A DNA stretch of 64,000 nucleotides from Hyphomicrobium sp. (GCF_019753045.1 NZ_JAIELN010000003.1:62001-126000), one strand, 5' to 3'. Positions 1-9,042 are shown, counted from the first letter of the stretch. Notes: generated by a model not told the origin, from the sequence alone. Program-made: numbers and translations.

Positions 1-146
1 TCTATCACGAACTGCTGAAACTCAATCAGGATGCGGTCGCCGATACCGGCGTGCCGCTGCACGGGCTTGACGTTATGGCGGCGCTCGAAAGAATTCGAGA
101 GCGGGAGGGCAACAGGATTGGCTACCTTGTCCGGCGCGGTCGCTAG
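1..146 (+). CDS. C-terminal fragment of an unidentified protein
   Basis: An open frame runs in from the left edge and stops with TAG at 144-146, giving the last 47 residues of a protein that begins outside the window. The fragment is mostly helical in character and ends in a basic tail (LVRRGR). I do not recognise the family from this piece. The hydrolase gene downstream starts 12 bases after this stop, so the two are probably co-transcribed. Confidence 0.55.
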   Translation, partial: YHELLKLNQDAVADTGVPLHGLDVMAALERIREREGNRIGYLVRRGR

Positions 147-158
147 AACAAGCTCGTT

Positions 159-977
159 ATGCTTCTGATACTTAAAGTCGTCGTCGCGACTGCCGCGGCT
201 ATTTACGCGGCAGCTGTGGGAGTCATGTACATCGCTCAGCGCCAGTTCATCTATTTCCCCGATCCGGCGCGGACGACGCCGGCGGCTGCGAGCCTGCCGC
301 ATGTATCGGAGCGGATACTTTCGACGCCGGACGGCGAAAAGATCGTCGCCTGGTATGGCAAGGCGAAGCCCGGTCAACCGACCATTCTCTATTTCCACGG
401 CAACGGCGGCGCGCTGGAACTGAGGCGCGAAACCATTCGCCGGTATCTCGAGCGCGGACGCGGGATGTTCATGATGGCGTACCGCGGCTACAGCGGGTCA
501 ACGGGCTCGCCCTCGGAGGCTGCCAACGTCGCCGATGCGAAGCTTGCCTATGACACCCTGGTCAAAGAGGGCATCAGTCCCGACGACATCATTCTTTACG
601 GAGAGTCGCTCGGCAGCGGCGTCGCTATCCAGGTCGCACGCGAGCACAAAGTGGCGGGGGTGATTTTGGACAGCCCCTATACGTCAATCGTGGAACTTGC
701 TGCGATGTATTATCCGTGGCTGCCGGTCCGCTGGCTGCTGAAGGATCGCTACGACTCGATTGGCCACATCCGCGACGTTCGCGCGCCGCTGTTCATCCTG
801 CATGGCGAAGCCGATGACGTCGTGCCGGTAGAGATGGGGAAGCGGCTATTCCAGGCTGCCAATGAACCCAAAGAGATCAGGACCATACCGGGAGGCGGAC
901 ACGTCATTCATGACGGGCCGTCGTTCGGCATCGTCGATCACTGGATCAGCAGGCTGCGTGCCGGGCGGTCGCAATAG
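159..977 (+). CDS. Membrane-anchored alpha/beta hydrolase (BEM46/FrsA-like)
   Basis: This 272-residue protein is a serine hydrolase of the alpha/beta fold. Residues 5-27 form one hydrophobic segment followed by RQFIYFP, typical of the N-terminal anchor of BEM46-like hydrolases, so the catalytic domain probably faces the periplasm. The oxyanion motif FHGNGG is at about 79-84. The nucleophile elbow GESLGSG places Ser150, and Asp219/220 in HGEADD and His248 in GGGHVI complete the triad. The substrate cannot be read from the sequence; esterase or depalmitoylase-like activity is typical of relatives. The gene lies 12 bases after the preceding reading frame and is followed by a hairpin serving the convergent rpsU gene. 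Confidence 0.85.
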   Translation: MLLILKVVVATAAAIYAAAVGVMYIAQRQFIYFPDPARTTPAAASLPHVSERILSTPDGEKIVAWYGKAKPGQPTILYFHGNGGALELRRETIRRYLERGRGMFMMAYRGYSGSTGSPSEAANVADAKLAYDTLVKEGISPDDIILYGESLGSGVAIQVAREHKVAGVILDSPYTSIVELAAMYYPWLPVRWLLKDRYDSIGHIRDVRAPLFILHGEADDVVPVEMGKRLFQAANEPKEIRTIPGGGHVIHDGPSFGIVDHWISRLRAGRSQ

Positions 978-999
978 AACGGACGCACCGGAAAAACGA

Positions 1000-1026
1000 A
1001 AAGGCCCGCGAAAATCGCGAGCCTTT
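1000..1026 (-). terminator. Rho-independent terminator of rpsU
   Basis: AAAGGC at 1000-1005 pairs with GCCTTT at 1021-1026, and CGCGA at 1007-1011 pairs with TCGCG at 1015-1019, around a three-base loop and one mismatch. On the minus strand the hairpin is followed by T-rich sequence, as expected for the end of the rpsU transcript. It may also slow transcription arriving from the hydrolase gene on the plus strand. Confidence 0.65.
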
Positions 1027-1052
1027 GAATATCTGAATAGCTTTGCCGAAGC

Positions 1053-1436
1053 TTAGAAGCCGCTTCCGCCAGCGCCACCTGCGCCGCCGCCGCTGCGGAA
1101 ACCGCCGCCACCAAAGCCGCCACCGCTGTTGCCGCCGAAGCCGCCGCCGGCACCACCGCCTGCGCCGCCACGACCGCCTGCCGGGCCGCCTTTGCCACCG
1201 GGACCGCCACGGGCCACAGCCGGCTTGCTCGGAAGGAGGCCTTCGCGCTGGAGCTTCTTACGAGCGAGTTTACGGGCCCGGCGGATCGCCTCGGCCTTCT
1301 CACGTGCTCTTTTTTCAGAGGGCTTTTCAAAATGGCCGCGAAGTTTCATCTCGCGGAAGACGCCCTCGCGCTGCAATTTTTTCTTTAGCGCCTTGAGAGC
1401 CTGGTCAACGTTATTGTCGCGAACGAGAACCTGCAA
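1053..1436 (-). CDS. rpsU: 30S ribosomal protein S21 with glycine-rich tail
   Basis: The N-terminal ~70 residues match bacterial S21: [19 protein letters not shown], followed by the highly basic [14 protein letters not shown] helix. S21 is a late-assembling small-subunit protein near the ribosomal mRNA exit site. I chose a TTG start at 1436 because it gives the conserved (M)QVLV start and has an AGAGGA ribosome site nine bases upstream; the open frame itself extends further. After about residue 75 the protein changes to a tail made almost wholly of glycine with alanine, serine and phenylalanine ([13 protein letters not shown] type), making 127 residues where S21 is usually 60-90. Such low-complexity tails occur in some alphaproteobacterial S21 proteins, and their role is unclear. 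Confidence 0.9.
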   Translation of the reverse strand: MQVLVRDNNVDQALKALKKKLQREGVFREMKLRGHFEKPSEKRAREKAEAIRRARKLARKKLQREGLLPSKPAVARGGPGGKGGPAGGRGGAGGGAGGGFGGNSGGGFGGGGFRSGGGAGGAGGSGF

Positions 1437-1618
1437 GCGGTTGTATCCTCTAATGAATCCTGATTGTCGGGATGCACAAAAACACCGACGCCGGTGGTTT
1501 TGCCGCCGGGGCCCGCGCTTCATTTCTGGCGCCTTGTAGCAAACGCAACGATGCTTGGCAATCGGCTCTGCGCGGGCCTTCGACAGGTGTTTGTTTGTCG
1601 CGTGCGGATTTTTTGATT

Positions 1619-1659
1619 GTCGCGTGCGACTCCCCTGCGGGGAGCCGGCCGCACGCGAC
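1619..1659. repeat. Nested palindrome, copy 1 of a dispersed element
   Basis: Perfect 10-base outer arms (1619-1628 and 1650-1659) enclose a second perfect hairpin, CTCCCC-TGC-GGGGAG at 1630-1644, followed by CCGGC. A copy with the same core but different, still complementary, outer arms lies at 27082-27122. The element sits between rpsU and the SnoaL-like gene, outside coding sequence. The conserved core with covarying arms suggests a REP-like mobile palindrome or a structured RNA. Confidence 0.7.
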
Positions 1660-1724
1660 GGAGGCCAGGTTCATCTTTGGGCGGGAATCGTCAAAAATCC
1701 GGGAGGCTCGGAGGAATCGAAGGC

Positions 1725-2279
1725 ATGAACGGATCCTTAATCGTCAGGTGCGTGCTCAAATCGCTGGCTTTTGTTTCGATCGCAAGCATCGCGGCGGCCG
1801 CCACGTGCATCCATGCGGCGCCTGTGCAGGCGGATGCGGCGTGCAGAAAGCTGTCGGACGTCGAGATCGTCCAACTCCTCAATCGGTGGAGGGCGGAATT
1901 TGCGAGCGGCGATCCGGCGCGGCTTTCGGCGCTTTATGCGGAAGATGCGGTGCTGACCACGAGCAAGGGCAATCTTCAGAACGGCGCTGAGGCGATCCGC
2001 TCGTACTACAAGGATCTGCTCGCCAAGCATCCGATGATTTCAATCAAGCCTTCTTTTCTGACGTCGGACTGCGGTGTCGCGACGGTCAGCGGTCCGGTCG
2101 TCTACAGGCTAGGCGGCGAGCGGAAGGGAACCCGCACATTGCTTGGCGGAAATTATTCGATGGAGTACGCGCTTCGCGGCGACCGTTGGTCGATCGTGCG
2201 CCATTTCCTCGCTGCAGATCCGAGAAGCGCGGCCAATCCGGCAGGCAGTGGGGCGAGCAATACGTCGCCGCCGCTTTAG
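1725..2279 (+). CDS. Exported SnoaL/NTF2-like protein (SgcJ/EcaC type)
   Basis: The 184-residue product has a signal peptide (residues 1-33: a hydrophobic stretch ending in IHAAPVQA) followed by an NTF2-like cone-shaped domain of about 125 residues. Family features are VQLLNRWRAEFASGDPARLSALYAEDAVL, in which two helices pack on the sheet and the YAEDA motif lies at the pocket, and a closing DRWSIVRHF strand. Members of the DUF4440/SgcJ group bind small ligands or have weak isomerase-like roles, so no reaction can be assigned. The open frame extends upstream, but ATG at 1725 with GAGGAA nine bases before it begins the signal peptide properly. The C-terminal tail (NPAGSGASNTSPPL) is disordered. 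Confidence 0.75.
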   Translation: MNGSLIVRCVLKSLAFVSIASIAAAATCIHAAPVQADAACRKLSDVEIVQLLNRWRAEFASGDPARLSALYAEDAVLTTSKGNLQNGAEAIRSYYKDLLAKHPMISIKPSFLTSDCGVATVSGPVVYRLGGERKGTRTLLGGNYSMEYALRGDRWSIVRHFLAADPRSAANPAGSGASNTSPPL

Positions 2280-2317
2280 CTCAGCTCATAAGCGGATTGG
2301 ACGCGGCAGGTTCGGCC

Positions 2318-3712
2318 TCACGGCGAGATTGAGGGGCCGAGCTGTTCGGCCTGAACCGGCGTCGAGGGTGGAATTTCGCGGTCATCGATGAAGACGTATC
2401 GCTTCAGCCGTTCTTGAAATTCCGCTTCGCGTGCGTGGGCCATCTCGCCCTTGGTGTCGGCCTCGATCAATGCCGACATGAGGATGTCGAAGTGCGCATC
2501 GAGCGCGCAGAGGAGGATCAAGTCGACCCCGGCGTTGACGGCTTTCACCGCGGCGCCGCCAAGTCCGTCTTTCGAACCCGTCACCGCGCCCATGCTGAAA
2601 TCGTCGGTGATCAGCAGTCCATCGTTTTCGAAGCGCGGTCTCATCACCGTGTTGATCACGGCATCGGAGAAGGACGCGGGCGTCTCCTTGTCGATGGCGT
2701 CGACGCGCACGTGGCCGACCATGGTCGCGATGCCAGGCTGGGTCATGACGCGGCGGAACGGCAGCCAGTCACTCAGCTCGAGCTGACTTTCCTTTGCGGT
2801 GAGTTCGCCGGACGCGACGTGCGTGTCGCGCGCCACCCGGCCGAGGCCGGGGAAATGCTTGAGCGTGCAGATGATGTTGAATTTCGTCAGGGTATCGCAG
2901 TACCAGCCGGCGACCTTGGCGACGAGATAGGGGTCGCCGTCGATGGCGCGCCAGAAGATGCGTGTTTCACCATAGTCACGGGAGGCCTGGCCGAGCCGCA
3001 GATCGACAACGGGGCCGAAATTCATCGTTATGCCGAGGCGGTCGAGTTCGCGAGCTTGCGTTTCCGCATATTCGCGAACGGCCTTTTCGCGTTCGCTATC
3101 GGTCTTGAGTTTGGCGATGATCATTCCGAGTGTGGGCTGCCATTTGAGCGGCGGCGACAACCGCGAAACGTAACCGCCTTCCTGGTCGGCTGCCACGATG
3201 AGACGCGGCATACCCTGGGCTCTGCGGATGTCCTGCAGATCCTGGATATCTTTGGCCACATCGGCGGCCTTGCGGCCGCGTACGTTGTGATCGGTGATGA
3301 AGATGCCGGAGATGGCTTTTTTCTCGACGAGAGGTTTGACCTCAGAGAAGCTCGCGAAACCCACGACGAGGCGGCTGCCGAGCCGTTCGAGGCGCGCAGG
3401 ATCGGATGCCAAGATCTCAGCTCTCGTCAGGAGCTTCTGCGGCCGCCTGGTCGCGGCATCGGCTGTTGCCTGGGCTGCCCGTGCTGCCGCGGCCCGCGCT
3501 TTGGCGGCAATAGCAGCACGCCTCGCCAAGCGGTTTCGATAGAGGCGGGCGGCCTTATATTTTGCGCGCGCCGATCTCGCAGAATATTTACGCGCGCCCG
3601 ATTTTGAATACCCGGCATGGGCCTCGCCGCCGCCTTCAATCGGCGCGAGAAGCGCGACCGACAGGAACGCAAGAACAACGGCCCGGGCGATGGTTTTAAA
3701 CATGCTCGACAA
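2318..3712 (-). CDS. Exported glycoside hydrolase family 3 protein (NagZ-like)
   Basis: The protein has 464 residues. A signal peptide (1-33) precedes a very Ala/Arg/Lys-rich linker (about 34-95) and then a single GH3 (beta/alpha)8 barrel. Family landmarks are DQEGG at 176-180, which binds substrate, KHFPGLG at 285-291 followed by DTH at 296-298 (the His/Asp pair used by NagZ enzymes), and ITDDFSMGAV at 368-377 carrying the nucleophilic aspartate. NagZ is usually cytoplasmic and removes N-acetylglucosamine during peptidoglycan recycling. The signal peptide suggests this relative acts outside the cytoplasm, perhaps on the cell wall. The basic linker may bind the wall or membrane; that is inference. 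Confidence 0.85.
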   Translation of the reverse strand: MSSMFKTIARAVVLAFLSVALLAPIEGGGEAHAGYSKSGARKYSARSARAKYKAARLYRNRLARRAAIAAKARAAAARAAQATADAATRRPQKLLTRAEILASDPARLERLGSRLVVGFASFSEVKPLVEKKAISGIFITDHNVRGRKAADVAKDIQDLQDIRRAQGMPRLIVAADQEGGYVSRLSPPLKWQPTLGMIIAKLKTDSEREKAVREYAETQARELDRLGITMNFGPVVDLRLGQASRDYGETRIFWRAIDGDPYLVAKVAGWYCDTLTKFNIICTLKHFPGLGRVARDTHVASGELTAKESQLELSDWLPFRRVMTQPGIATMVGHVRVDAIDKETPASFSDAVINTVMRPRFENDGLLITDDFSMGAVTGSKDGLGGAAVKAVNAGVDLILLCALDAHFDILMSALIEADTKGEMAHAREAEFQERLKRYVFIDDREIPPSTPVQAEQLGPSISP

Positions 3713-3802
3713 AGGTTCGCGGTTTTGAGACCCGTCCGCTGGGAGAATGCAAAAGTATTAGGCTTGCTTTTGCGCGACGCCCAGCTTCGACGACTATTAA
3801 TC

Positions 3803-4663
3803 TCAATAAATTCTGACGGGAAAGTAGCGTTGAACGAGTTCTTCAAACCGCCCCGATGCCCTCACTCGCTCCAGAGCTTTGTTCAGCAGGAGCCTAATGC
3901 CAGGATCGGTTTTCGGAACGGCAATTGCGATGCCGTCGCCGAAGAACTTCGGTTCCAAGAAGGGGCCGCCCCGCATTTCGCAACACTGGCGCGATAACGT
4001 TCCGTTCAGCCAAAAGGCGAGGGATATGCCATCGTCGAAAATGAAGTCGGCTTTGCCGGCGGCTAATGCCTCGCGGGCCAGGTCGGCGTTTTCGTATATC
4101 GCGAGGGGGCTATCGCGGAAGAAGGCCTTAAGGAAGGCCTCGTGTGCGGTGCCGCGCGCAACGGCGATGCGCTTTCCATCGAGGCCGCTCGGTGTCATTT
4201 CGACTTGGGGCTGCTCCCTGCGTCCGGCGAACCGCCCGGGGGTGTGGAAGTAGCGATCCGTGAAGTCGACGTCTTTGAGCGCTGCGCCCGTCACCTTGTG
4301 AGCGGCGATGACGGCGTCGGCTTCGCCGTTCTTCAGGCCCGCGAAAAGATCTTCCCAAGGACGGGCCTTGATATCGCAGGACGTGCCGAGTTCCAGGCAA
4401 ATGGCGCGTGCGAGATCGACGTTGAACCCGACCAGCACTCCGTCCTCATCATAGAAGTTGAAGGGCGGGAAATCGCTGTCGGTCAGAAACCGAATGACGA
4501 CCCGGCGCGTGGGTGCGGCGTCCGTCGCGGTTTCCGTGGCCGCTGCTGCAACTCGTATCGGTCCCGCATTTTCCGAGAAGGCCGACACGGCACAGCCGAG
4601 CGCCAATGTCACGAAAACGGTGAAGGCAAGGAGGGCGTTCTGGACTCGTCGATGCATCTTCAT
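3803..4663 (-). CDS. Periplasmic solute-binding protein, family 3
   Basis: A 286-residue protein with a signal peptide (about residues 1-30) and the two-lobe fold of SBP_bac_3 proteins. Typical segments are FPPFNFYDEDGVLVGFNVDLARAI near the start of the mature protein and GFNVDL as the family signature, then PWEDLFAGLKNGEADAVI and FTDRYFHTPGRF. Relatives bind polar amino acids or opines, or form sensor domains. No ABC permease or ATPase is adjacent, so it may work with a remote transporter or as a stand-alone binding protein. The gene is divergent from the glycosyltransferase that begins at 4799. Confidence 0.8.
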   Translation of the reverse strand: MKMHRRVQNALLAFTVFVTLALGCAVSAFSENAGPIRVAAAATETATDAAPTRRVVIRFLTDSDFPPFNFYDEDGVLVGFNVDLARAICLELGTSCDIKARPWEDLFAGLKNGEADAVIAAHKVTGAALKDVDFTDRYFHTPGRFAGRREQPQVEMTPSGLDGKRIAVARGTAHEAFLKAFFRDSPLAIYENADLAREALAAGKADFIFDDGISLAFWLNGTLSRQCCEMRGGPFLEPKFFGDGIAIAVPKTDPGIRLLLNKALERVRASGRFEELVQRYFPVRIY

Positions 4664-4798
4664 CCGCTCTTATTGCTCCCCTCGCGGACAGATCGCAAAT
4701 CCGCGCGTCTTCCAGCTTTCAAATCTGCACACCTTGAGCATATACTTTGTCACTGGCTGGGCGAGGGCGGTCGCCGTGGGGGGCCAACCAGGGGCTGA

Positions 4799-6316
4799 AT
4801 GTTTGGGGCTCGGTCAAAAACGCCGACTGCGCGTGCCGTACGTACGTCGCGCGCTGTTGTCCGCGGACTCGGTTCGTCGCACTTGCAGTTTCAACGCGAT
4901 ATTGGGCAACTTGACCGCGCGGTCAACGACTTGCGGCGGCGGGCGCCGGACTTTTCCGCCGCTTCTCCACTCCTTGCTTGGCAGCGTGCCTTCCTCTTCT
5001 TGGCGCTGTCGGCGCTGACGGCCGGGCTGATCCTGCTCAGCGATTTCGGCCTCGTTCTCTGGTCGCTGACCATCACGTTGCCGTTCTTCATGATCTCCGC
5101 GGTTCGGCTGGTCGCGTTTTGGCAGGCGTGGAGGAACCCGAAGGGACGACCGGAACGGCGGTCTTTCGACCGGCGGTTCGACAGCCGGTTGCCGACGTTC
5201 TCCGTGCTCATCCCGCTCTACCGGGAGGTTGCCGTGGTGCCGGGCTTGCTCGATGCGCTCGCGCGTCTCGATTATCCGAGCGAACTCCTCGAAATACTTT
5301 TCATCACCGAGGCGGACGATCACGCGACGCGGCGGGCGATCGCGAGCGCCGGGCTTTATCCGAACATGAGAACGGTAACGGTTCCGCAGGGCCAGCCTAA
5401 AACGAAGCCCAGGGCGCTGAACTACGCGTTGCAGGATGCGCGGGGCGCGCTCGTGGTGGTCTTCGATGCCGAGGACGTTCCGGACGCTGATCAGCTTCGC
5501 CGCGCGGCTCATGCCTTCATCGAAGGCGGACCGCGTCTTGCGTGCGTGCAAGCGCGGCTGTCAGTTTCGAATATCGACGAGTCCTTTTTCAGCCGGCAGT
5601 TCGCGCTCGAGTACGCGGCGCTCTTCAGAGGGCTGCTTCCGGCGTTGGATTATCTCAGGTGGCCCATTCCGCTCGGCGGAACTTCAAATCATTTCCGGCG
5701 CGACGTTCTTCTCAAATGCGGCGGATGGGATCCATTCAACGTCACCGAGGATGCGGATCTCGGAATTCGACTGGCTCGCCTCGGGTACGAAGTGTCTCTC
5801 GTCGACTCGGAGACGATGGAAGAGGCGCCGACGACGTGGCGTGCGTGGCTCGGTCAGCGTACGCGCTGGATCAAGGGCTGGATGCAGACGTATCTCGTTC
5901 ACATGCGCCGCCCCTCCCGGCTTTGGCGCGATCTCGGTCCGTGGAAGTTTGCGGGCTTTCAGGTGACGATTTGCGCCATGCTCGTCTCGATGCTCTGCCA
6001 TCCGTGGTTCTATGTTCTGGCCGCGATCTACACCGTGTTGGGAATCGGGGTTCTGCCCGAGAGCGATTTTCTGCTTTGGCTGTGCGGAGCGAACCTTGCG
6101 ACGGGTTATCTTTCCGCCGCATCGCTCATCGCGATTACATCCGCCGGGTCGGGTAAGTTGCGACGTCTCTTCTCCGTCTTCTTTCTGCCGGTCTATTGGC
6201 TCGCGATTTCATTTGCCGCTTATCGCGCGGTTCTCGATTTGATGCTTCGACCTTTCTATTGGGAGAAGACCACGCACGGCGTCAGCCGGGTTCGGCCCCC
6301 CGGCAAGCGCGTTTAG
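4799..6316 (+). CDS. Membrane glycosyltransferase family 2 (cellulose-synthase-like)
   Basis: A 505-residue processive-type GT2 enzyme. Two membrane helices (about 64-84 and 88-108) precede the cytosolic catalytic domain, and three or four more follow from about residue 385. Catalytic motifs are intact: FDAED at 222-226 (the DXD that binds UDP-sugar and metal), TEDADLG at 316-322 (the general base) and QRTRWIKGW at 353-361 (the Q/RXXRW motif of chain-extending synthases). It most likely makes or extends an exported beta-linked polysaccharide. No PilZ domain, cellulase or BcsB partner is nearby, so the product is unknown. ATG at 4799 has AGGGG upstream. Confidence 0.85.
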   Translation: MFGARSKTPTARAVRTSRAVVRGLGSSHLQFQRDIGQLDRAVNDLRRRAPDFSAASPLLAWQRAFLFLALSALTAGLILLSDFGLVLWSLTITLPFFMISAVRLVAFWQAWRNPKGRPERRSFDRRFDSRLPTFSVLIPLYREVAVVPGLLDALARLDYPSELLEILFITEADDHATRRAIASAGLYPNMRTVTVPQGQPKTKPRALNYALQDARGALVVVFDAEDVPDADQLRRAAHAFIEGGPRLACVQARLSVSNIDESFFSRQFALEYAALFRGLLPALDYLRWPIPLGGTSNHFRRDVLLKCGGWDPFNVTEDADLGIRLARLGYEVSLVDSETMEEAPTTWRAWLGQRTRWIKGWMQTYLVHMRRPSRLWRDLGPWKFAGFQVTICAMLVSMLCHPWFYVLAAIYTVLGIGVLPESDFLLWLCGANLATGYLSAASLIAITSAGSGKLRRLFSVFFLPVYWLAISFAAYRAVLDLMLRPFYWEKTTHGVSRVRPPGKRV

Positions 6317-6352
6317 TGCACAAGCAAAGTCATTATTGATTATTTCGTCTTG

Positions 6353-6745
6353 TTATTTCGTCCGGCCAAATGCCTTGCGCAATTCGTCTTTGGCGCGATC
6401 CAACGTCTGCCGGCGTTTGGCGGTCAGGTTTTTGCCGGCACGATTAATATAAAAGTTGAGCATCGACATCGCCGATTGAAACGGCGTCGTTTTCCGCCGG
6501 TGGCTGTGTTCGGCCGAACGCTTCAGCGATTGGGCGATTTCCGCCGGTTTGCGCGCAAACACGTGGTTTTCGAGATCGAGTGCATCGCTGTGCTCGGTGA
6601 CCTCCGCGGACCAGAGGTGTTTCGGCCGGCTCTGTCTGTCGCTCTTGTGCTCCGCTTTCCGGCGATTGGTTTGCGGCTGCTTGGGTTTTTTTTCGCGCTG
6701 GGGCAAACTATAATCCTTTAGACGGATTTTACTGCGTTGATCCAA
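6353..6745 (-). CDS. DUF3175 family protein
   Basis: This 130-residue basic protein has a disordered Lys/Arg/Gln-rich N-terminus (1-40). A DUF3175 core follows: WSAEVTEHSDALDLE, then LKRSAEHSHRRK, and the hallmark SAMSMLNFYINRAGKNL. The family has no established function; members are short, basic and often lie near stress genes. A GGAAC-N16-GGTT sequence on the minus strand (6757-6781) differs by one base from the EcfG stress promoter and lies just upstream of the assigned start, so the true start may be a little further in. It is divergent from the methyltransferase gene at 6784. Confidence 0.8.
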   Translation of the reverse strand: MDQRSKIRLKDYSLPQREKKPKQPQTNRRKAEHKSDRQSRPKHLWSAEVTEHSDALDLENHVFARKPAEIAQSLKRSAEHSHRRKTTPFQSAMSMLNFYINRAGKNLTAKRRQTLDRAKDELRKAFGRTK

Positions 6746-6783
6746 TGCACGTGAAAAACCGAAGTTAGTCGCCTAAGTTCCTA

Positions 6784-8121
6784 ATGCCGGAGAGCCTTTC
6801 GCGAGGAACCAAAGGGTCTTTCCGGTCGTTGTTTTTGTCGTTTGTGCGCAAACTAGCGGCCCGGCCGATGAAACGTGCGTTGCAATCGCTTGTGCGCCAA
6901 TGCGTCCGTCAGGGCTCGTTGACGTTGGAATTTCCCGGAGGCGACCGCGTCTCGGCCGGTGACGGTACGGGCCTGCCTCTCAATGTGCGCTTGACGGATT
7001 CAAAAGCGGCTTTGAAACTTTTCCTTCATCCAGAGATGGCGCTCGGCGAGCTTTTCACCGATGGCCGATTGGAAGTCTCGGGCGGCTCCGTTTACGATTT
7101 GCTCGACCTCTTGGGGCGCAACCTTCACAGCCTGACGCCGCCGCAGTTCGGACACGTCCGCAATGTCTTGCGCACGACGTTCGGGCGGTGGACTCGGCGA
7201 AACTCCGAAAAATTGGCGCGCGCCAACGTCCATTACCATTACGACATCGACGATCGAATCTATGAATTGTTTCTCGACTCCGACCGGCAATATTCGTGTG
7301 CTTATTTCGAGGCTCCGGGGCAGAGCTTGGATGCCGCCCAACTCGCCAAGAAGCGGCACATAGCAGCAAAGCTTCTCATTCCGCCTGGAGGAGCCAAGAT
7401 ACTCGATATCGGCAGCGGGTGGGGTGGGTTGGCGCTTTATCTTGCCGACATCGACGGCGCGGACGTCACCGGTTTGACGCTATCGCCCGAGCAGCTGAAA
7501 GTTGCGGAACGGCGGGGCAGGGAGCGAGGCCTCAGCTCCAGGGTTCACTTCCGATTGGAAGATTACCGGGAGCTTCACGAGTCATTCGACCGGATCGTCT
7601 CCGTCGGCATGTTCGAGCATGTCGGTCCCAAGGACTACGACATTTACTTCGATACCGTCAGGCGGAGCCTCAATGATAATGGCGTGGCTCTACTGCATTC
7701 GATAGGACGGATCGACGGCCGCGGCGCGATCAACCCGTGGTTCGCGAAGTATATCTTCCCCGGCAGCTACCTCCCGTCGCTTGCCGAGGTTCTTCCGTCC
7801 ATCGAAAGATCGGGTCTCATCGTCACCGATATCGAGATCCTCCGGCTTCACTACGCCGATACGCTGGCCGCCTGGCGAAGCCGGTTCATGGCGAGACGCG
7901 CAGAAGCCGCCGCCGTGCTCGACGAACGTTTCTGCAGGATGTGGGAATACTATCTGGCGGCGGCGGAAGCCGGCTTCCGGTACGGCGGCCTTGTGGTCTT
8001 TCAGATACAGCTTGCGAAGACGATTGATGCCGTTCCGCGTATCCGCAATTACATGGCGGCCGAAGAGGAAAGGTTGCGCCGACGCGAAGAGGACATGGGC
8101 CGAAGCGTGGCAGCGGAGTGA
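6784..8121 (+). CDS. Cyclopropane-fatty-acyl-phospholipid synthase family methyltransferase
   Basis: A 445-residue SAM-dependent enzyme of the CFA synthase family. An N-terminal lipid-binding domain (about 40-130) precedes VHYHYDIDDRIYELFLDSDRQYSCAYF-type sequence characteristic of the family. The SAM motif I, ILDIGSGWGGLALYLA, is at about residues 205-220. Further family segments are GMFEHVGPKDYDIYF and a C-terminal YYLAAAEAGFRYGG. The enzyme would methylate unsaturated acyl chains in membrane phospholipids to give cyclopropane or related products. No clear ribosome site precedes ATG 6784; ATG 6868 is an alternative start. It neighbours a DUF374 acyltransferase on the opposite strand. Confidence 0.88.
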   Translation: MPESLSRGTKGSFRSLFLSFVRKLAARPMKRALQSLVRQCVRQGSLTLEFPGGDRVSAGDGTGLPLNVRLTDSKAALKLFLHPEMALGELFTDGRLEVSGGSVYDLLDLLGRNLHSLTPPQFGHVRNVLRTTFGRWTRRNSEKLARANVHYHYDIDDRIYELFLDSDRQYSCAYFEAPGQSLDAAQLAKKRHIAAKLLIPPGGAKILDIGSGWGGLALYLADIDGADVTGLTLSPEQLKVAERRGRERGLSSRVHFRLEDYRELHESFDRIVSVGMFEHVGPKDYDIYFDTVRRSLNDNGVALLHSIGRIDGRGAINPWFAKYIFPGSYLPSLAEVLPSIERSGLIVTDIEILRLHYADTLAAWRSRFMARRAEAAAVLDERFCRMWEYYLAAAEAGFRYGGLVVFQIQLAKTIDAVPRIRNYMAAEEERLRRREEDMGRSVAAE

Positions 8122-8136
8122 CTTCGCGGTGCCGGT

Positions 8137-8874
8137 TCAGCCGTTACGACTCGAAGTCCTACCTGATGGCTCCACATCCATCGTCGGCTCGGCCGCCTGA
8201 GCGATTTCATACGCCCTGCTCGTCACCGCGTTGAGAGACTTCTCAACTTCGCGCCGCTTGCGTTCGATTTCGTTTTCATCGGCATCAGGTGCGACGAAAA
8301 TCGGATCGCCGGCGACGAGGGCGAGTTTGGAGAACGGGAGATTGATTGTCATCCGGCTCCAGGAATTCAGCACGATAAATCTCGAGGTGGCGGCGGCGAC
8401 GGGAATGATCGGCCGTCCTGAGAGGCGGGCCAAAGTAACGATGCCATTACCAGCATGGCGCGGCCGGGATGGGGGAACGTCAGCCGTCATCGCGACGATC
8501 GTCCCCTCTTCGAGTGCCCGCACTGCCGCTCGCAGCGCGTACGCGCCGCCGCGATCCCTCTTTCGGTCACCAGCACCGGCGCCGCGAATTGCCGAGATCC
8601 CGAACTTGCTCAAGAAATGCGCCACGATCTCACCGTCGCCGTGACGCGAGACCATAGCTGCTACGGCGTATTCGCGCGTGTTGAGGTCGGCAAGCATCAT
8701 GAATTGCCCGTGCCACATCGCCATGATGAAGGGCACTTCAGCGCGCAGATCGTCGAAAAAAGTGGAGGGCTGGTAGACGGGTCGCGAAGTCTTTTTAACT
8801 GCGTTGATCAATCCGGCTACGATGCGGCCCGCGATCCCCGCCAGAATCTTATTTTTTTTCGATAGGCGGGCCAT
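8137..8874 (-). CDS. DUF374 lysophospholipid acyltransferase-like protein
   Basis: A 245-residue protein of the DUF374 branch of LPLAT acyltransferases. MWHGQFMM near residues 53-60 holds the catalytic-type histidine. VSRHGDGEIVAHFLSKFGI and AVRALEEGTIVAMTADVPPSRP are diagnostic of this group, followed by GIVTLARLSGRPIIPVA. Homologues are proposed to acylate lipid A or other lipids at the inner membrane, but the exact acceptor is uncertain. It is convergent with the CFA-synthase-like gene, with 15 bases between the stops. The last ~20 residues (EPTMDVEPSGRTSSRNG) are probably disordered. Confidence 0.82.
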   Translation of the reverse strand: MARLSKKNKILAGIAGRIVAGLINAVKKTSRPVYQPSTFFDDLRAEVPFIMAMWHGQFMMLADLNTREYAVAAMVSRHGDGEIVAHFLSKFGISAIRGAGAGDRKRDRGGAYALRAAVRALEEGTIVAMTADVPPSRPRHAGNGIVTLARLSGRPIIPVAAATSRFIVLNSWSRMTINLPFSKLALVAGDPIFVAPDADENEIERKRREVEKSLNAVTSRAYEIAQAAEPTMDVEPSGRTSSRNG

Positions 8875-9042
8875 TTCGTTTTAACCAGCGAGCTGCGTTA
8901 AGAGATTTGACTGCTCATAGACTAGCCTAGCGGCCAGCCAAAGGTAGCGAAATCATGCTGGGACGCAATTGTCCCTCATCTGGCAACAGTCGCAAGTGGC
9001 GGGATAAAACTTTCGCGCAACAATGCTCAGTTCGACAACGCT

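Noticed and set aside
938..1539. Several long frames opposite or across rpsU (for example 938-1330 minus, 1129-1539 plus)
   Set aside because: They are shadows of the GC-rich glycine tail of S21, giving Arg/Pro/Ala-only translations.
2414..3607. A 397-residue plus-strand frame
   Set aside because: It lies entirely opposite the GH3 gene, which has clear catalytic motifs; the plus-strand translation resembles nothing.
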